Shown here piece after piece: positions 23,800 to 31,844 of a stretch of DNA of 64,000 nt (within the stretch, counting starts at the first letter, position 1; each line of letters starts with the position of its first letter). This stretch comes from Stenotrophomonas sp. SAM-B (GTDB taxonomy: Bacteria; Pseudomonadota; Gammaproteobacteria; Xanthomonadales; Xanthomonadaceae): positions 444,405-508,404 of the forward strand of contig NZ_JABBXB010000002.1 of assembly GCF_013387485.1 (NCBI RefSeq). The letters run 5' to 3'. The notes under the pieces were generated by a model. It searched no databases and had not been told where the DNA came from. It saw only the letters and a list, made by a program, of their open reading frames with translations. The translations under genes were made by a program, and so were the position numbers.

Positions 23800-25683
23800 T
23801 CAGCCCGCCGGGCTTGCACGGGCGGCAGCCGCCTGCACCGCGCCTGGCTGCAGCAGCTGCATCTGGTCGAGGATGACGGCACTCGTGTGGTCAGGCGGGC
23901 GTGCATTTTCGACCGGCAGGTAGTCGTTGCCGAGCACATCGATGCCGTACGGGCGTATCAGGAGTGTTTGCGAGCCGGCGCGTACCGCACGGGTCGTCCA
24001 TGATTCGACCAGCAGGGGGCGCTCCGCCGGCAGGTCCGTGAACAGGTCGAGCCCGGCGGAGAACTCCGCCGGCGGGTTGGTGCAGGACAACAGGTGCCGC
24101 ATCAGGGTGGGTGCGATGTCCATGTGGCTGGTGACGGCCGACTCCAATATCGGGGTGCGGCCGGGCCAGCGTACCAACATCGGCACGCGGGTCTGCACAT
24201 CGCTGAAGTTGCTGTTGTGCCCCCAATCGTTCTGGCCCAGGTCGTTGAACGATTCGCCGTGGTCGCTCGTAATGATCACCACCGTGTCCTCGCTTAGACC
24301 GGTGTCATCCAAGGTCTTCAATAGACTGCCGATAAGCGTATCGGCCTTGAGCACGGCATTGCGATACCGATTGAATAATGGAACTGGATCGGTGGAACGT
24401 CCCGTCTTCAGGTGAGCCCCTGTTGCGGCCTGCGGCATGTACCGCTGCTCTGCGTCCGCAGGCACGGCGTAGGGCGTGTGTGCGCTGTCCAGGAGGATGA
24501 AGCCAAAGAACGGCTGACTCGACGGCTGTGCATGCAGAGCGGTGACCATCTGTGCGACCACATGGCGGTCGCGCATATCCTGCGGAACATGGCTTGGCGC
24601 GGTATGCAACGGCGCGTCGGTTTCGACGAACACAGCACGGTCCATGCGGGCACCATGCAGTGAGGCACCCCCATACAGATGGTAGGCATATCCGTGCCGC
24701 TTTAACTGACGCAGCAGTTCCGGTCCACGCCGGTGGTGGATCATGGTGTTGGTATGCATCGCCGGCAGGCCATAGAACAACCCGAACAGGCCGTGCATTG
24801 TGTTGTTGCCGGTGCTGTAGTGCTGTCCGGCCTGCCATGCGGTAGCGGCAAAGCTGAACGTATGCGGCATCTGCTCGCCGGTGACCATGTCGTAGCGGAG
24901 CGAGTCGACCACGATCATCAGTACATTGAGAGGTTGCTGCGCCTGACACTGGAGTGGCCTGCGGGGATAGAGCAGGGCGGCACCTTGGGACGGCTGCTCC
25001 GCTAACGAGCGCTGCGAACGATCATCGACCGCCCAGCCCAGCTCGACCAGATGTCGACGCGCCGTTGCAGTGTGAAGCCAAGGAATGGCGCGAAGGCCAG
25101 CCATTGCATCTGTACGCCCTCGTGCGTCATACCAGATGCCCAAAGCCTGGGTAGCAAGCACCAGTGGCAGTAGCACGAGCACAAGCCATCGCCCGCGTAG
25201 CCGAAGGACACGTGGGTCCCGCAGGCAGCGGGCGAAAAAGAGCTGCGCCATCCCGAAGGTAACTGTCCCGACCATTGCGGCGAGCCAGAACCCCGGGGAC
25301 AGCCCGAGCTGTCCCAGCAGTCCACCATTCAGCACCAAGGCAATTACCAAGCTGTTGATATGGAAGCCGAACTGATGGAAGACACGTGCATCGATCAGTA
25401 GCGCCACCCACCACAAGGTAGTAAGGGTGACGACGGCTGGCAGCGCCCAGGCGCGAAGTGGCCTGATCATTCCAATCAGGAGACCTGGCAGGCCGCATAT
25501 TGCCATTGCCGTGCCGACCTGCGCAGCCAGTGCAACAACGGTAAATACCCGCGCGTCCATCGCGGTGGGCCACTGCAGATTCGTGATCACCGGGATCGCG
25601 GACAGCGCGGCATTGACCACCAGAAACATCGGTAGCCACTCGGCCTGACGCGAAGAAAGAGCAGCGTTAGTCGTGTCAGCCAT
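23800..25683 (-). CDS. YejM/LtaS-type inner-membrane sulfatase-fold protein
   Basis: The 627-residue protein has five to six N-terminal membrane helices (to about residue 190), a linker, then a periplasmic alkaline-phosphatase-fold domain. Sequence marks are LMIVVDSLRYDM, YSTGNNTMHGLFGLFYGLPA (very close to YejM's 'GIFGLFYG' loop), ITSDHGESFNDLGQNDWGHN and SHMDIAPTLMRHLL. YejM (PbgA/LapC) of E. coli binds lipid A and controls LpxC turnover through LapB. LtaS and phosphoethanolamine transferases share the fold. The DUF3413-like N-terminus favours the YejM group. It stands alone, with no lipid A genes nearby. Confidence 0.8.
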   Translation of the reverse strand: MADTTNAALSSRQAEWLPMFLVVNAALSAIPVITNLQWPTAMDARVFTVVALAAQVGTAMAICGLPGLLIGMIRPLRAWALPAVVTLTTLWWVALLIDARVFHQFGFHINSLVIALVLNGGLLGQLGLSPGFWLAAMVGTVTFGMAQLFFARCLRDPRVLRLRGRWLVLVLLPLVLATQALGIWYDARGRTDAMAGLRAIPWLHTATARRHLVELGWAVDDRSQRSLAEQPSQGAALLYPRRPLQCQAQQPLNVLMIVVDSLRYDMVTGEQMPHTFSFAATAWQAGQHYSTGNNTMHGLFGLFYGLPAMHTNTMIHHRRGPELLRQLKRHGYAYHLYGGASLHGARMDRAVFVETDAPLHTAPSHVPQDMRDRHVVAQMVTALHAQPSSQPFFGFILLDSAHTPYAVPADAEQRYMPQAATGAHLKTGRSTDPVPLFNRYRNAVLKADTLIGSLLKTLDDTGLSEDTVVIITSDHGESFNDLGQNDWGHNSNFSDVQTRVPMLVRWPGRTPILESAVTSHMDIAPTLMRHLLSCTNPPAEFSAGLDLFTDLPAERPLLVESWTTRAVRAGSQTLLIRPYGIDVLGNDYLPVENARPPDHTSAVILDQMQLLQPGAVQAAAARASPAG

Positions 25684-25937
25684 TTACAGCAATCCCGCAA
25701 CAAAGGAGGCGAGACCGTACAAGGCTGCGCACCACCAATGCCTCGATATAGAGAAAAACAATAGAGGCAGCAGAACAAATAGACTATTAGTTGAAAATGC
25801 TGTCGCAAGCAACCTGTTTCGCGGACGCAACTATCGCAACTAGCACCCAGAAGCTGTGGAATCAGCACGCAGCTGCGATTCAGTCACCGTCAGCGTGCCG
25901 AGAGACGGTAACGCAGCACGCTCACTGCCTAACCAAT

Positions 25938-26132
25938 TCAATTCGCGGAAACCGAAGCCTGCAGCGCCGTGGCCAGCGCCGCATCACCGTTCACCAGTTC
26001 CGTCCACTTCAGGGTCAAACCGTTCCGCTTGCCCTTGGGCACCAGCTTCATGCCCTCCGGGTCGATCGTGAGCGTGTAGCTCTCGTCGCCGATCTGGACT
26101 TCCCGGCGCAGTGGCTTATCGAGCGGCGTCAT
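25938..26132 (-). CDS. Small hemin-uptake-like/unknown basic-acidic protein
   Basis: The 64-residue product (MTPLDKPLRREVQIGDESYT and onward, ending in ALATALQASVSAN) has no signal or membrane segment. It looks like a small beta-rich protein with GDESYTLTIDPEGMKLVPKG followed by a basic stretch KRNGLTLKW. This is a pattern I associate with short conserved hypotheticals. It begins 5 bp after the stop of a small lipoprotein gene on the same strand, so it is probably co-expressed. The function is unknown and the name is only descriptive. Confidence 0.55.
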   Translation of the reverse strand: MTPLDKPLRREVQIGDESYTLTIDPEGMKLVPKGKRNGLTLKWTELVNGDAALATALQASVSAN

Positions 26133-26137
26133 GAGCG

Positions 26138-26389
26138 TTACGGCTTCGGTGGTGACGCGTGTTTCGGCTCCGCGGAGGTCTCGGTGCCATGGCCGGAGTC
26201 CTGCTCTTCGGAAGCCGCCGTGCCACTGCCGCCCCCGGGCACATTGCGGGCGGATGCGTTGTCGGCAGGCGCGGTGGCCGCTGCAGGCTGCTCGATCGCA
26301 TCGGCATGCTTGCCTTGCTCGGTACGCTCGCCCTGGCTGCAGGCCGACAGCGCGAGCGCCGCGAGGGCACTCAACAACACGATTCGCAT
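26138..26389 (-). CDS. Small lipoprotein
   Basis: The 83-residue product has a typical lipoprotein signal, MRIVLLSALAALALSAC, with the lipobox Cys at residue 17. The rest is low-complexity, hydrophilic and rich in Ala, Glu, Ser and Pro, without a fold I recognise. It is followed 5 bp later by the 64-residue protein gene. It may be a disordered envelope lipoprotein. Confidence 0.65.
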   Translation of the reverse strand: MRIVLLSALAALALSACSQGERTEQGKHADAIEQPAAATAPADNASARNVPGGGSGTAASEEQDSGHGTETSAEPKHASPPKP

Positions 26390-26571
26390 GGCGATTCTCC
26401 GGCATTGATGACGAACCCGGTTTGTAACGCTGACGCCGTTGGCGATGCGTGATCAACCCGATGATCACTCTGTGATGACAACCGCATGGAGTACCCTTGC
26501 CGCCGTCGATGCTTAGCCGTTCCGTGGTCTACGGGCGGGGAGCCGGCGTGTTACGGAGCAGAGTTCACATC

Positions 26572-27117
26572 ATGAGTATTCCCGAGGGACTGGACGAGAA
26601 TCGGCGGGGGCACGGCCTCACACGAAGAGGCTTCCTGCTGGCGGTCAGTTCGGTGTCGCTGCTCGCGGCCTGCGGTGACAAAGCGCCTCCTGCAGCAACC
26701 TTTGCTGCGACGGCCCCTGCGGCCAAGGCCGATACCGCTTTCCTCGACCTCTCCCATGCCCTCACCGGCAAGACCGATCTGGATCCGGCCACGGCCGACC
26801 GGATCGAAAAGGCGTTCGCCCACCTTCAGCCTGAGCTGCATGCGCAGTTCCCCGCGCTAGTTACGCTGGCCGGGCAGGTGAGTGGTGCCACTGCGCTGGT
26901 CGCCGCCGCGGGCGAGGCCAGGCCCGCAGCGCTGGCGATCATTACCGCGTGGTACACCGGCACCGTGGGCAAGGGCGTGCATGCCGTGACCGTGTCCTAT
27001 CGCGATGCGCTGATGCAGCGCTGCGTGGACGATGGCCTCTCCCCGCCGACCTACGTCCAGGGCGGACCCGCCTGGTGGACCGCCGCGCCGCCGGCCCCGA
27101 TTCGAGCCCACGCATAA
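26572..27117 (+). CDS. Small (Tat-exported) subunit of FAD-dependent sugar/polyol dehydrogenase
   Basis: The 181-residue protein carries a twin-arginine signal (LTRRGFLLAVSSVSLLAACG, residues 16-35), also a possible lipobox. The mature part (AFLDLSHALTGKTDLDPATA, then AITAWYTGTVG and SYRDALMQ) resembles the sorbitol dehydrogenase small-subunit family (FAD-SLDH). These subunits escort the flavoprotein through Tat. It heads a four-gene run with the GMC subunit (46 bp on), cytochrome c and porin, the last three overlapping by ATGA. An ATCAC/GTGAT inverted repeat lies upstream at 26464-26476. GGAG at 26555 is rather distant from the ATG. Confidence 0.85.
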   Translation: MSIPEGLDENRRGHGLTRRGFLLAVSSVSLLAACGDKAPPAATFAATAPAAKADTAFLDLSHALTGKTDLDPATADRIEKAFAHLQPELHAQFPALVTLAGQVSGATALVAAAGEARPAALAIITAWYTGTVGKGVHAVTVSYRDALMQRCVDDGLSPPTYVQGGPAWWTAAPPAPIRAHA

Positions 27118-27163
27118 GCCTGCGCGGTTCTCTTACACTTTTCATAGCTCTGGAATCCCTCTC

Positions 27164-28804
27164 ATGAAAGCTCCGGTTTTCCGTGATGGCGACGCCGATG
27201 CCGACGTCGTGATCGTCGGTTCGGGCGTCGTCGGTGCGTTGATCGCCCACCAGCTGGTGCGTGCCGGTAAATCCGTCCTGGTCCTGGAGGCCGGGCCGCG
27301 CTTGAACCGTTCCGATGTGGTCGAGAACTGGCGCAACGCCAGCTTCGAACGGCGCATCGGCAGCGACTTCCAGGGGCCGTATCCGCAATCGAAGTTCGCG
27401 ACGGCCCCCCTGTATTTTCCCGCCAACGATTACGTCGGCCTGACCGGCCCCGATGCCAGCAGCTTCCACCAGGGCTTCATCAAAGCAGTCGGTGGCACCA
27501 CCTGGCACTGGGCGGCCTCCTGCTGGCGCCATCTGCCCGTCGACTTCAAGATGCAGTCCGCGTACGGCGTCGGCCGCGATTGGCCGATCAGCTACGAGGA
27601 CATCGAGCCGTATTACTGCCGCGCGGAAGAGGCCATGGGTGTCTCCGGGCCGAACGATCCGGCGCAGCAGAGCCCATCGGAACGCTCCAAGCCCTACCTG
27701 GCCGACATGATTCCCTGGGGCAACGGTGACAAGGTATTCGCCGAGGTGGTCAATCCGCACGGCTACAACCTGGTGCCGATCCCGCAGGGGCGCATGATCA
27801 AGCCTTGGAACGATCGCCCCGCCTGCTGTGGCAACAACAACTGCCAGCCGATCTGCCCGATCGGGGCGATGTACAACGGCGTGCATACCGTCGAGGCCGC
27901 CGAGGCACTGGGCGCCAAGGTGCTGGCCGAAGCGGTGGCGTACAAAATCGACACCGACGCGCAGAACCGGGTCACCGCCATCCACTGGTATGACAGCGAC
28001 AAGGTCAGCCACAAGGCCACCGGCCGCAGTTTCGTGATCGCCTGCAACGCGCTGGAAACGCCGCGCCTGCTCCTGCTTGCGGCCAACGAACAGAACCCGA
28101 ACGGCATCGCCAACTCGTCCGACCAGGTCGGGCGCAACATGCTGGACCACTCCGGCTTCCACTGCTCGTTCATTGCGGATCGGCCGATCTGGCTGGGGCG
28201 CGGGCCGGCGCAGTCCAGCTGCATGGTCGGGCCGCGCGATGGGGCGTTCCGCTCCGAGTACTCGGCCACCAAGATCATCCTCAACAACATCAGCCGGGTG
28301 GCGATCGCCACCGACCAGGCGCTGAAGATGGGGCTGGCCGGTGAGGCGCTGGACGCGGAAATCCGCCGCCGCGCGATCTACGGGGTGGACCTGTCGATCA
28401 GCCTCGAGCCGCTGCCCGACCCGACCAACCGACTGACGCTGTCCAAGACCCGTGTCGACGGCCACGGCCTGGCCTGCCCGGACATCCATTACTCGCTGGG
28501 CGATTACGCGCGCAAGGGCTACGACAGATCGTGCGAGCAGCTGCGGCATATCGGCACGCTGTTCAATGCGGAAGAGTTCGTGATCACCACGGCGCTCAAC
28601 GCCAACAACCACATCATGGGCTCGACCATCATGGGCGCCGATCCGCGTGACTCGGTGGTCGACGGCGATTGCCGCGCGCATGATCACCCGAACCTGTGGC
28701 TGCCGGGCGGCAGCGCGATGGTCTCGGCCAGCGTGGTCAACAGTACCCTGACCATGGCCGCGCTGGCCCTGCGCGCGGCCGATGCCATCGAGCGTGCGGC
28801 ATGA
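27164..28804 (+). CDS. GMC-family flavoprotein subunit with Fe-S cysteine cluster
   Basis: The 546-residue protein starts with an FAD-binding Rossmann motif (DVVIVGSGVVGALIAHQLVR, about residues 14-33). It has the GMC-type C-terminus with LNANNHIMGSTIMG and PGGSAMVSASVVNSTLTM. The motif CCGNNNCQPICPIGA at about residues 223-237 matches the cysteines that hold a 3Fe-4S cluster in the FAD glucose dehydrogenase of Burkholderia cepacia and in related sorbitol and gluconate enzymes. The enzyme should oxidise a sugar, polyol or aldonate in the periplasm and pass electrons to the tri-haem cytochrome encoded next (4-bp overlap). It has no own signal peptide, which fits co-transport with the Tat subunit. 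Substrate not decidable. Confidence 0.9.
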   Translation: MKAPVFRDGDADADVVIVGSGVVGALIAHQLVRAGKSVLVLEAGPRLNRSDVVENWRNASFERRIGSDFQGPYPQSKFATAPLYFPANDYVGLTGPDASSFHQGFIKAVGGTTWHWAASCWRHLPVDFKMQSAYGVGRDWPISYEDIEPYYCRAEEAMGVSGPNDPAQQSPSERSKPYLADMIPWGNGDKVFAEVVNPHGYNLVPIPQGRMIKPWNDRPACCGNNNCQPICPIGAMYNGVHTVEAAEALGAKVLAEAVAYKIDTDAQNRVTAIHWYDSDKVSHKATGRSFVIACNALETPRLLLLAANEQNPNGIANSSDQVGRNMLDHSGFHCSFIADRPIWLGRGPAQSSCMVGPRDGAFRSEYSATKIILNNISRVAIATDQALKMGLAGEALDAEIRRRAIYGVDLSISLEPLPDPTNRLTLSKTRVDGHGLACPDIHYSLGDYARKGYDRSCEQLRHIGTLFNAEEFVITTALNANNHIMGSTIMGADPRDSVVDGDCRAHDHPNLWLPGGSAMVSASVVNSTLTMAALALRAADAIERAA

Positions 28805-30198
28805 AGACCCTCCTGCTCATCACGATGACTTTGCTGGGTGGCATCAGCCAGACCGTGCGCGCCGACGATACAGTGGAGCGCGGGCGCTACCTGTCCGTCG
28901 CGGCGGACTGCGTGGCCTGCCATACCAGCCCGAAGCAGGGCAAACCGTATGCGGGCGGCTACGCGATCGCCTCGCCGCTGGGCGAGATCTGGGCCAGCAA
29001 CATCACCCCGTCCAAGAGCCACGGCATCGGCACCTACAGCGAGGCCGATTTTGCCAAGGCGGTCCGCGAGGGCGTGCGCAAGGACGGGGCCCATCTGTAT
29101 CCGGCGATGCCGTACACCTCGTATGCCAAGCTGACCGACGAGGACATCCACGCGCTGTACGTCTACTTCATGCAGGCGGTGGCGCCGGTCGACGAGGAGG
29201 CCCACGCGACCGAACTGCCGTTCCCCTTCAGCGTCCGCTCGTCCATGGCGGTGTGGAATCTGCTGTTCCTGGACAAAAAACCCTTCCAGACCGATCCAGC
29301 AAAAGGCGCGCAGTGGAATCGCGGCGCGTATCTGGTGGAAGGGCTGGCGCACTGCTCGAGCTGCCACAGTCCGCGCGGCTTGATGATGCAGGAAGTGGGC
29401 GGCAAGGCGTTCGCTGGCGGCTCGCTGGGCGACTGGTACGCGCCGAACATCACCTCGCACCCGATCAGTGGCATCGGCGGCTGGACCGATGACGAGCTCG
29501 CCCAGTACCTGAAAACCGGCCGTGTGGCCGGCAAGGGACAGGCGGGCGGTGGCATGGCCGAGGCGGTGACCAACAGCCTCTCCAAACTGCGCGATGAGGA
29601 CATCCGTGCCATCGTGACCTACTTGCGCACCGTGCCGGCGGTGGCGGACAAGGACACCACCCGTGCTGCGTTTGCCTGGGGCGACGCCGCCAACACACCG
29701 GGCGAGCAGCCGGTTCGTGGCACGGACGCCCCCCTCGCGTCCGGTGCGGTGCTGTACTCCGGCCTCTGCGCGAGCTGCCACGGTTCGCGAGGCGAGGGCA
29801 GCCAGGACGGCTACTACCCGTCGCTGGTGCACAACAGCACCGTGGGCATGGCCCGTCCACAGAATCTCGTGGCCACCATCATCGGCGGCATCGACCGCGA
29901 AGTGGATGGCGAGCATGTGGTGATGCCGCATTTCTCTGAAGGCTCGTTCGTCCAGGCTTTGAGCGATGCCGACGTCGCGGCCGTCGCGAGCTACGTGCGG
30001 ACGAGCTTTGGCCCCGGCGACCAGGTCACGGAAGCCCAGGTCGCGCTGATCCGCGACGGCGGCGAGAAGCCGCTGCTGGCCAAGATCGCACGCCTCTGGC
30101 TGCCGCTGCTCATCCTGGGGCTTGCGGCCTTCATAGGGGGGATCCTGCTGCTGCGACGCGCCTGGAAAAAACGCACGCAGCGGAGGGCCTCGGCATGA
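28801..30198 (+). CDS. Membrane-bound tri-haem cytochrome c subunit
   Basis: The 465-residue protein has a signal peptide (cut near VRADD), three c-type haem sites, CVACH (37-41), CSSCH (185-189) and CASCH (323-327), and a C-terminal membrane helix (LWLPLLILGLAAFIGGILLL). This is the layout of the cytochrome subunit of gluconate, sorbitol and alcohol dehydrogenases, which sends electrons to ubiquinone. It overlaps the flavoprotein gene and the porin gene by ATGA at each end, so the complex is made from one message. Confidence 0.93.
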   Translation: MKTLLLITMTLLGGISQTVRADDTVERGRYLSVAADCVACHTSPKQGKPYAGGYAIASPLGEIWASNITPSKSHGIGTYSEADFAKAVREGVRKDGAHLYPAMPYTSYAKLTDEDIHALYVYFMQAVAPVDEEAHATELPFPFSVRSSMAVWNLLFLDKKPFQTDPAKGAQWNRGAYLVEGLAHCSSCHSPRGLMMQEVGGKAFAGGSLGDWYAPNITSHPISGIGGWTDDELAQYLKTGRVAGKGQAGGGMAEAVTNSLSKLRDEDIRAIVTYLRTVPAVADKDTTRAAFAWGDAANTPGEQPVRGTDAPLASGAVLYSGLCASCHGSRGEGSQDGYYPSLVHNSTVGMARPQNLVATIIGGIDREVDGEHVVMPHFSEGSFVQALSDADVAAVASYVRTSFGPGDQVTEAQVALIRDGGEKPLLAKIARLWLPLLILGLAAFIGGILLLRRAWKKRTQRRASA

Positions 30199-31466
30199 AG
30201 CGCATCTCTCTCCTGGCCAGCCTCGCGCTGGCGGCAGTCGCGGCCAGCGTGCCGGCGTCGGCGGCCGACCCGGACGCCCCGAAACCCAAACCCGTCGACA
30301 CCATTGCCCAGACGCCGCTCAGTGCCGACTGGGCGGCCCGGATCTGGCTGCAGGACCGTGGCGTGACGCCGAGCGCCCGCATCGTGATCGCCACGGGTGT
30401 CAACAGCGATGGCTACAAGGGGACCGGCTGGTCCACCGCCGAACACGTCGATGTTGGCGCCATGATCGATACCGGCAAGGCCTTCGGCTTCGACGGCACG
30501 ATGCGCGTGGTGCTCTCCGACCGTTTCGGCAATGCGGTCAATGACCGTTCGACCGGCTCCTATGTGCAGAACCAGGCCTTCTATGGCCAGGGGCAGAACC
30601 TGCGCTTCAACGAGCTCTCCTACGAGCGGTGGCTGCTGGACAAGCGGCTGAGCCTGAAGGGTGGGTTCTACTCGATGGGCAACGACTTCGGCGGCTTGCC
30701 GTACACCTGCAATTTCAACAACAACGGCCAATGCGGCCATCCGCTGGGACCGATCTACAGCTCCGGCTGGCTGGACAATCCGACCGGCCAGTGGGGCCTG
30801 CGGGTGAAGTGGGCCGATCCCTCGGGCTGGTACGCGCAGACCGGCATCTACGATGTCGTTCCGATGCGCAAACAGGCCAACAGCGGGTTCCGCGTATCCG
30901 ATCGTGGCAAGACCGGCCTGTTCCTGCCCGTGGAAGTGGGCTACAGCCACGGCAACACCGGGGAGCATTACGGCGGCACCTACAAGGTCGGCTATTACCT
31001 GGATACGTCCAACGCGGACGACATCGGTAATCCGGCCGCACCGCGCGCGTCCCATCGCAGCGGCTCGTACATCCAGCTGGCGCAGCGCGTTCTGAAGCCC
31101 GAGGGCGACACGGTGCGCGGGCTGTCAGTGTTCGGGGTGGCGACACGTGCGGATGCCAGGACCGGCCTGATGCGGTACTCGTGGGAAGCCGGACTGAGCT
31201 GGCGCGGCGTGGTGGCATCGCGCGAGGATGATGTCCTCAGCCTGGCGTGGACCCGCCTGGATATTTCCGATCGGCTCGCCCAGTACCAGCGCATCACCGG
31301 CAAGGACGTGCAGAGCAACGAGCAGTTCGTTGAAATGAACTACGGCGTGCAGGTCACACCGTGGCTGATCCTGCGGCCCGCGGTGCAGTACGTCGCGCGC
31401 CCCGGGGCGTATGAAAGTCGGCCGGACAGCTGGGTGTTCACGCTGCAGGCGCAGGCGACGCTGTGA
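30195..31466 (+). CDS. oprB: OprB-family carbohydrate porin
   Basis: The 423-residue protein has a signal peptide (LLASLALAAVAASVPASA) and the beta-strand pattern of OprB porins. Marks are YVQNQAFYGQGQNLRFNELS, CNFNNNGQCGHPLGPIYSSG and the final WVFTLQAQATL strand. OprB lets glucose and other sugars through the outer membrane. Coupling by a 4-bp overlap to the cytochrome gene shows it feeds the periplasmic dehydrogenase. Oxidation products would enter through a carrier not encoded here. Confidence 0.92.
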   Translation: MKRISLLASLALAAVAASVPASAADPDAPKPKPVDTIAQTPLSADWAARIWLQDRGVTPSARIVIATGVNSDGYKGTGWSTAEHVDVGAMIDTGKAFGFDGTMRVVLSDRFGNAVNDRSTGSYVQNQAFYGQGQNLRFNELSYERWLLDKRLSLKGGFYSMGNDFGGLPYTCNFNNNGQCGHPLGPIYSSGWLDNPTGQWGLRVKWADPSGWYAQTGIYDVVPMRKQANSGFRVSDRGKTGLFLPVEVGYSHGNTGEHYGGTYKVGYYLDTSNADDIGNPAAPRASHRSGSYIQLAQRVLKPEGDTVRGLSVFGVATRADARTGLMRYSWEAGLSWRGVVASREDDVLSLAWTRLDISDRLAQYQRITGKDVQSNEQFVEMNYGVQVTPWLILRPAVQYVARPGAYESRPDSWVFTLQAQATL

Positions 31467-31494
31467 TTGTCAAGGCCGGTTTGCTCAACTGCGC

Positions 31495-31731
31495 TCAACG
31501 CGTGAGAAGAACGCCTATCACCGCGAGCAAGGCGACGCCGCTCAGCGCCGACCACCAGATATCACCGATGACGCGCGAATTCCTGAGTAAGAGAAGTGCA
31601 ATAAAGGCAGCCGAAAGCAGCAGCCCTTGAGTGGCGCCTGCCTGATTGTGCCGCAGCAGCTGCCATCCGCCAAAAGCGAGGCCCAGCCAAGCGCCGGCTG
31701 TGCCCGCGTAGAAAACCAGTTCCGTGCGCAT
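31495..31731 (-). CDS. Small integral membrane protein, unknown
   Basis: The 78-residue product has three hydrophobic stretches (TAGAWLGLAFGGWQLL, GLLLSAAFIALLLL and WWSALSGVALLAVIGVLLT). It should be an inner-membrane protein. No family was recognised. It lies between the porin gene and the autotransporter, opposite in direction to the first. Confidence 0.55.
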   Translation of the reverse strand: MRTELVFYAGTAGAWLGLAFGGWQLLRHNQAGATQGLLLSAAFIALLLLRNSRVIGDIWWSALSGVALLAVIGVLLTR

Positions 31732-31798
31732 GTCGAGTTTGATTGAGTAGAGGTGCCCGTCTCACCGTGCCTGCAGCACAGGAGATGAGCGTGGATCA

Positions 31799-31830
31799 GC
31801 CGCCAACTGTCTCGACGGGCAGTTGGCGGC
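31799..31830. terminator. Hairpin downstream of the autotransporter gene
   Basis: GCCGCCAACTG (31799-31809) and CAGTTGGCGGC (31820-31830) form a perfect 11-bp stem with a 10-nt loop, 15 bp past the autotransporter stop. No T-run follows on either strand, so it may act as an mRNA end stabiliser or an intrinsic terminator without a U-tract, which is common in GC-rich genomes. Confidence 0.6.
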
Positions 31831-31844
31831 GTCAGCCTGCTGCT

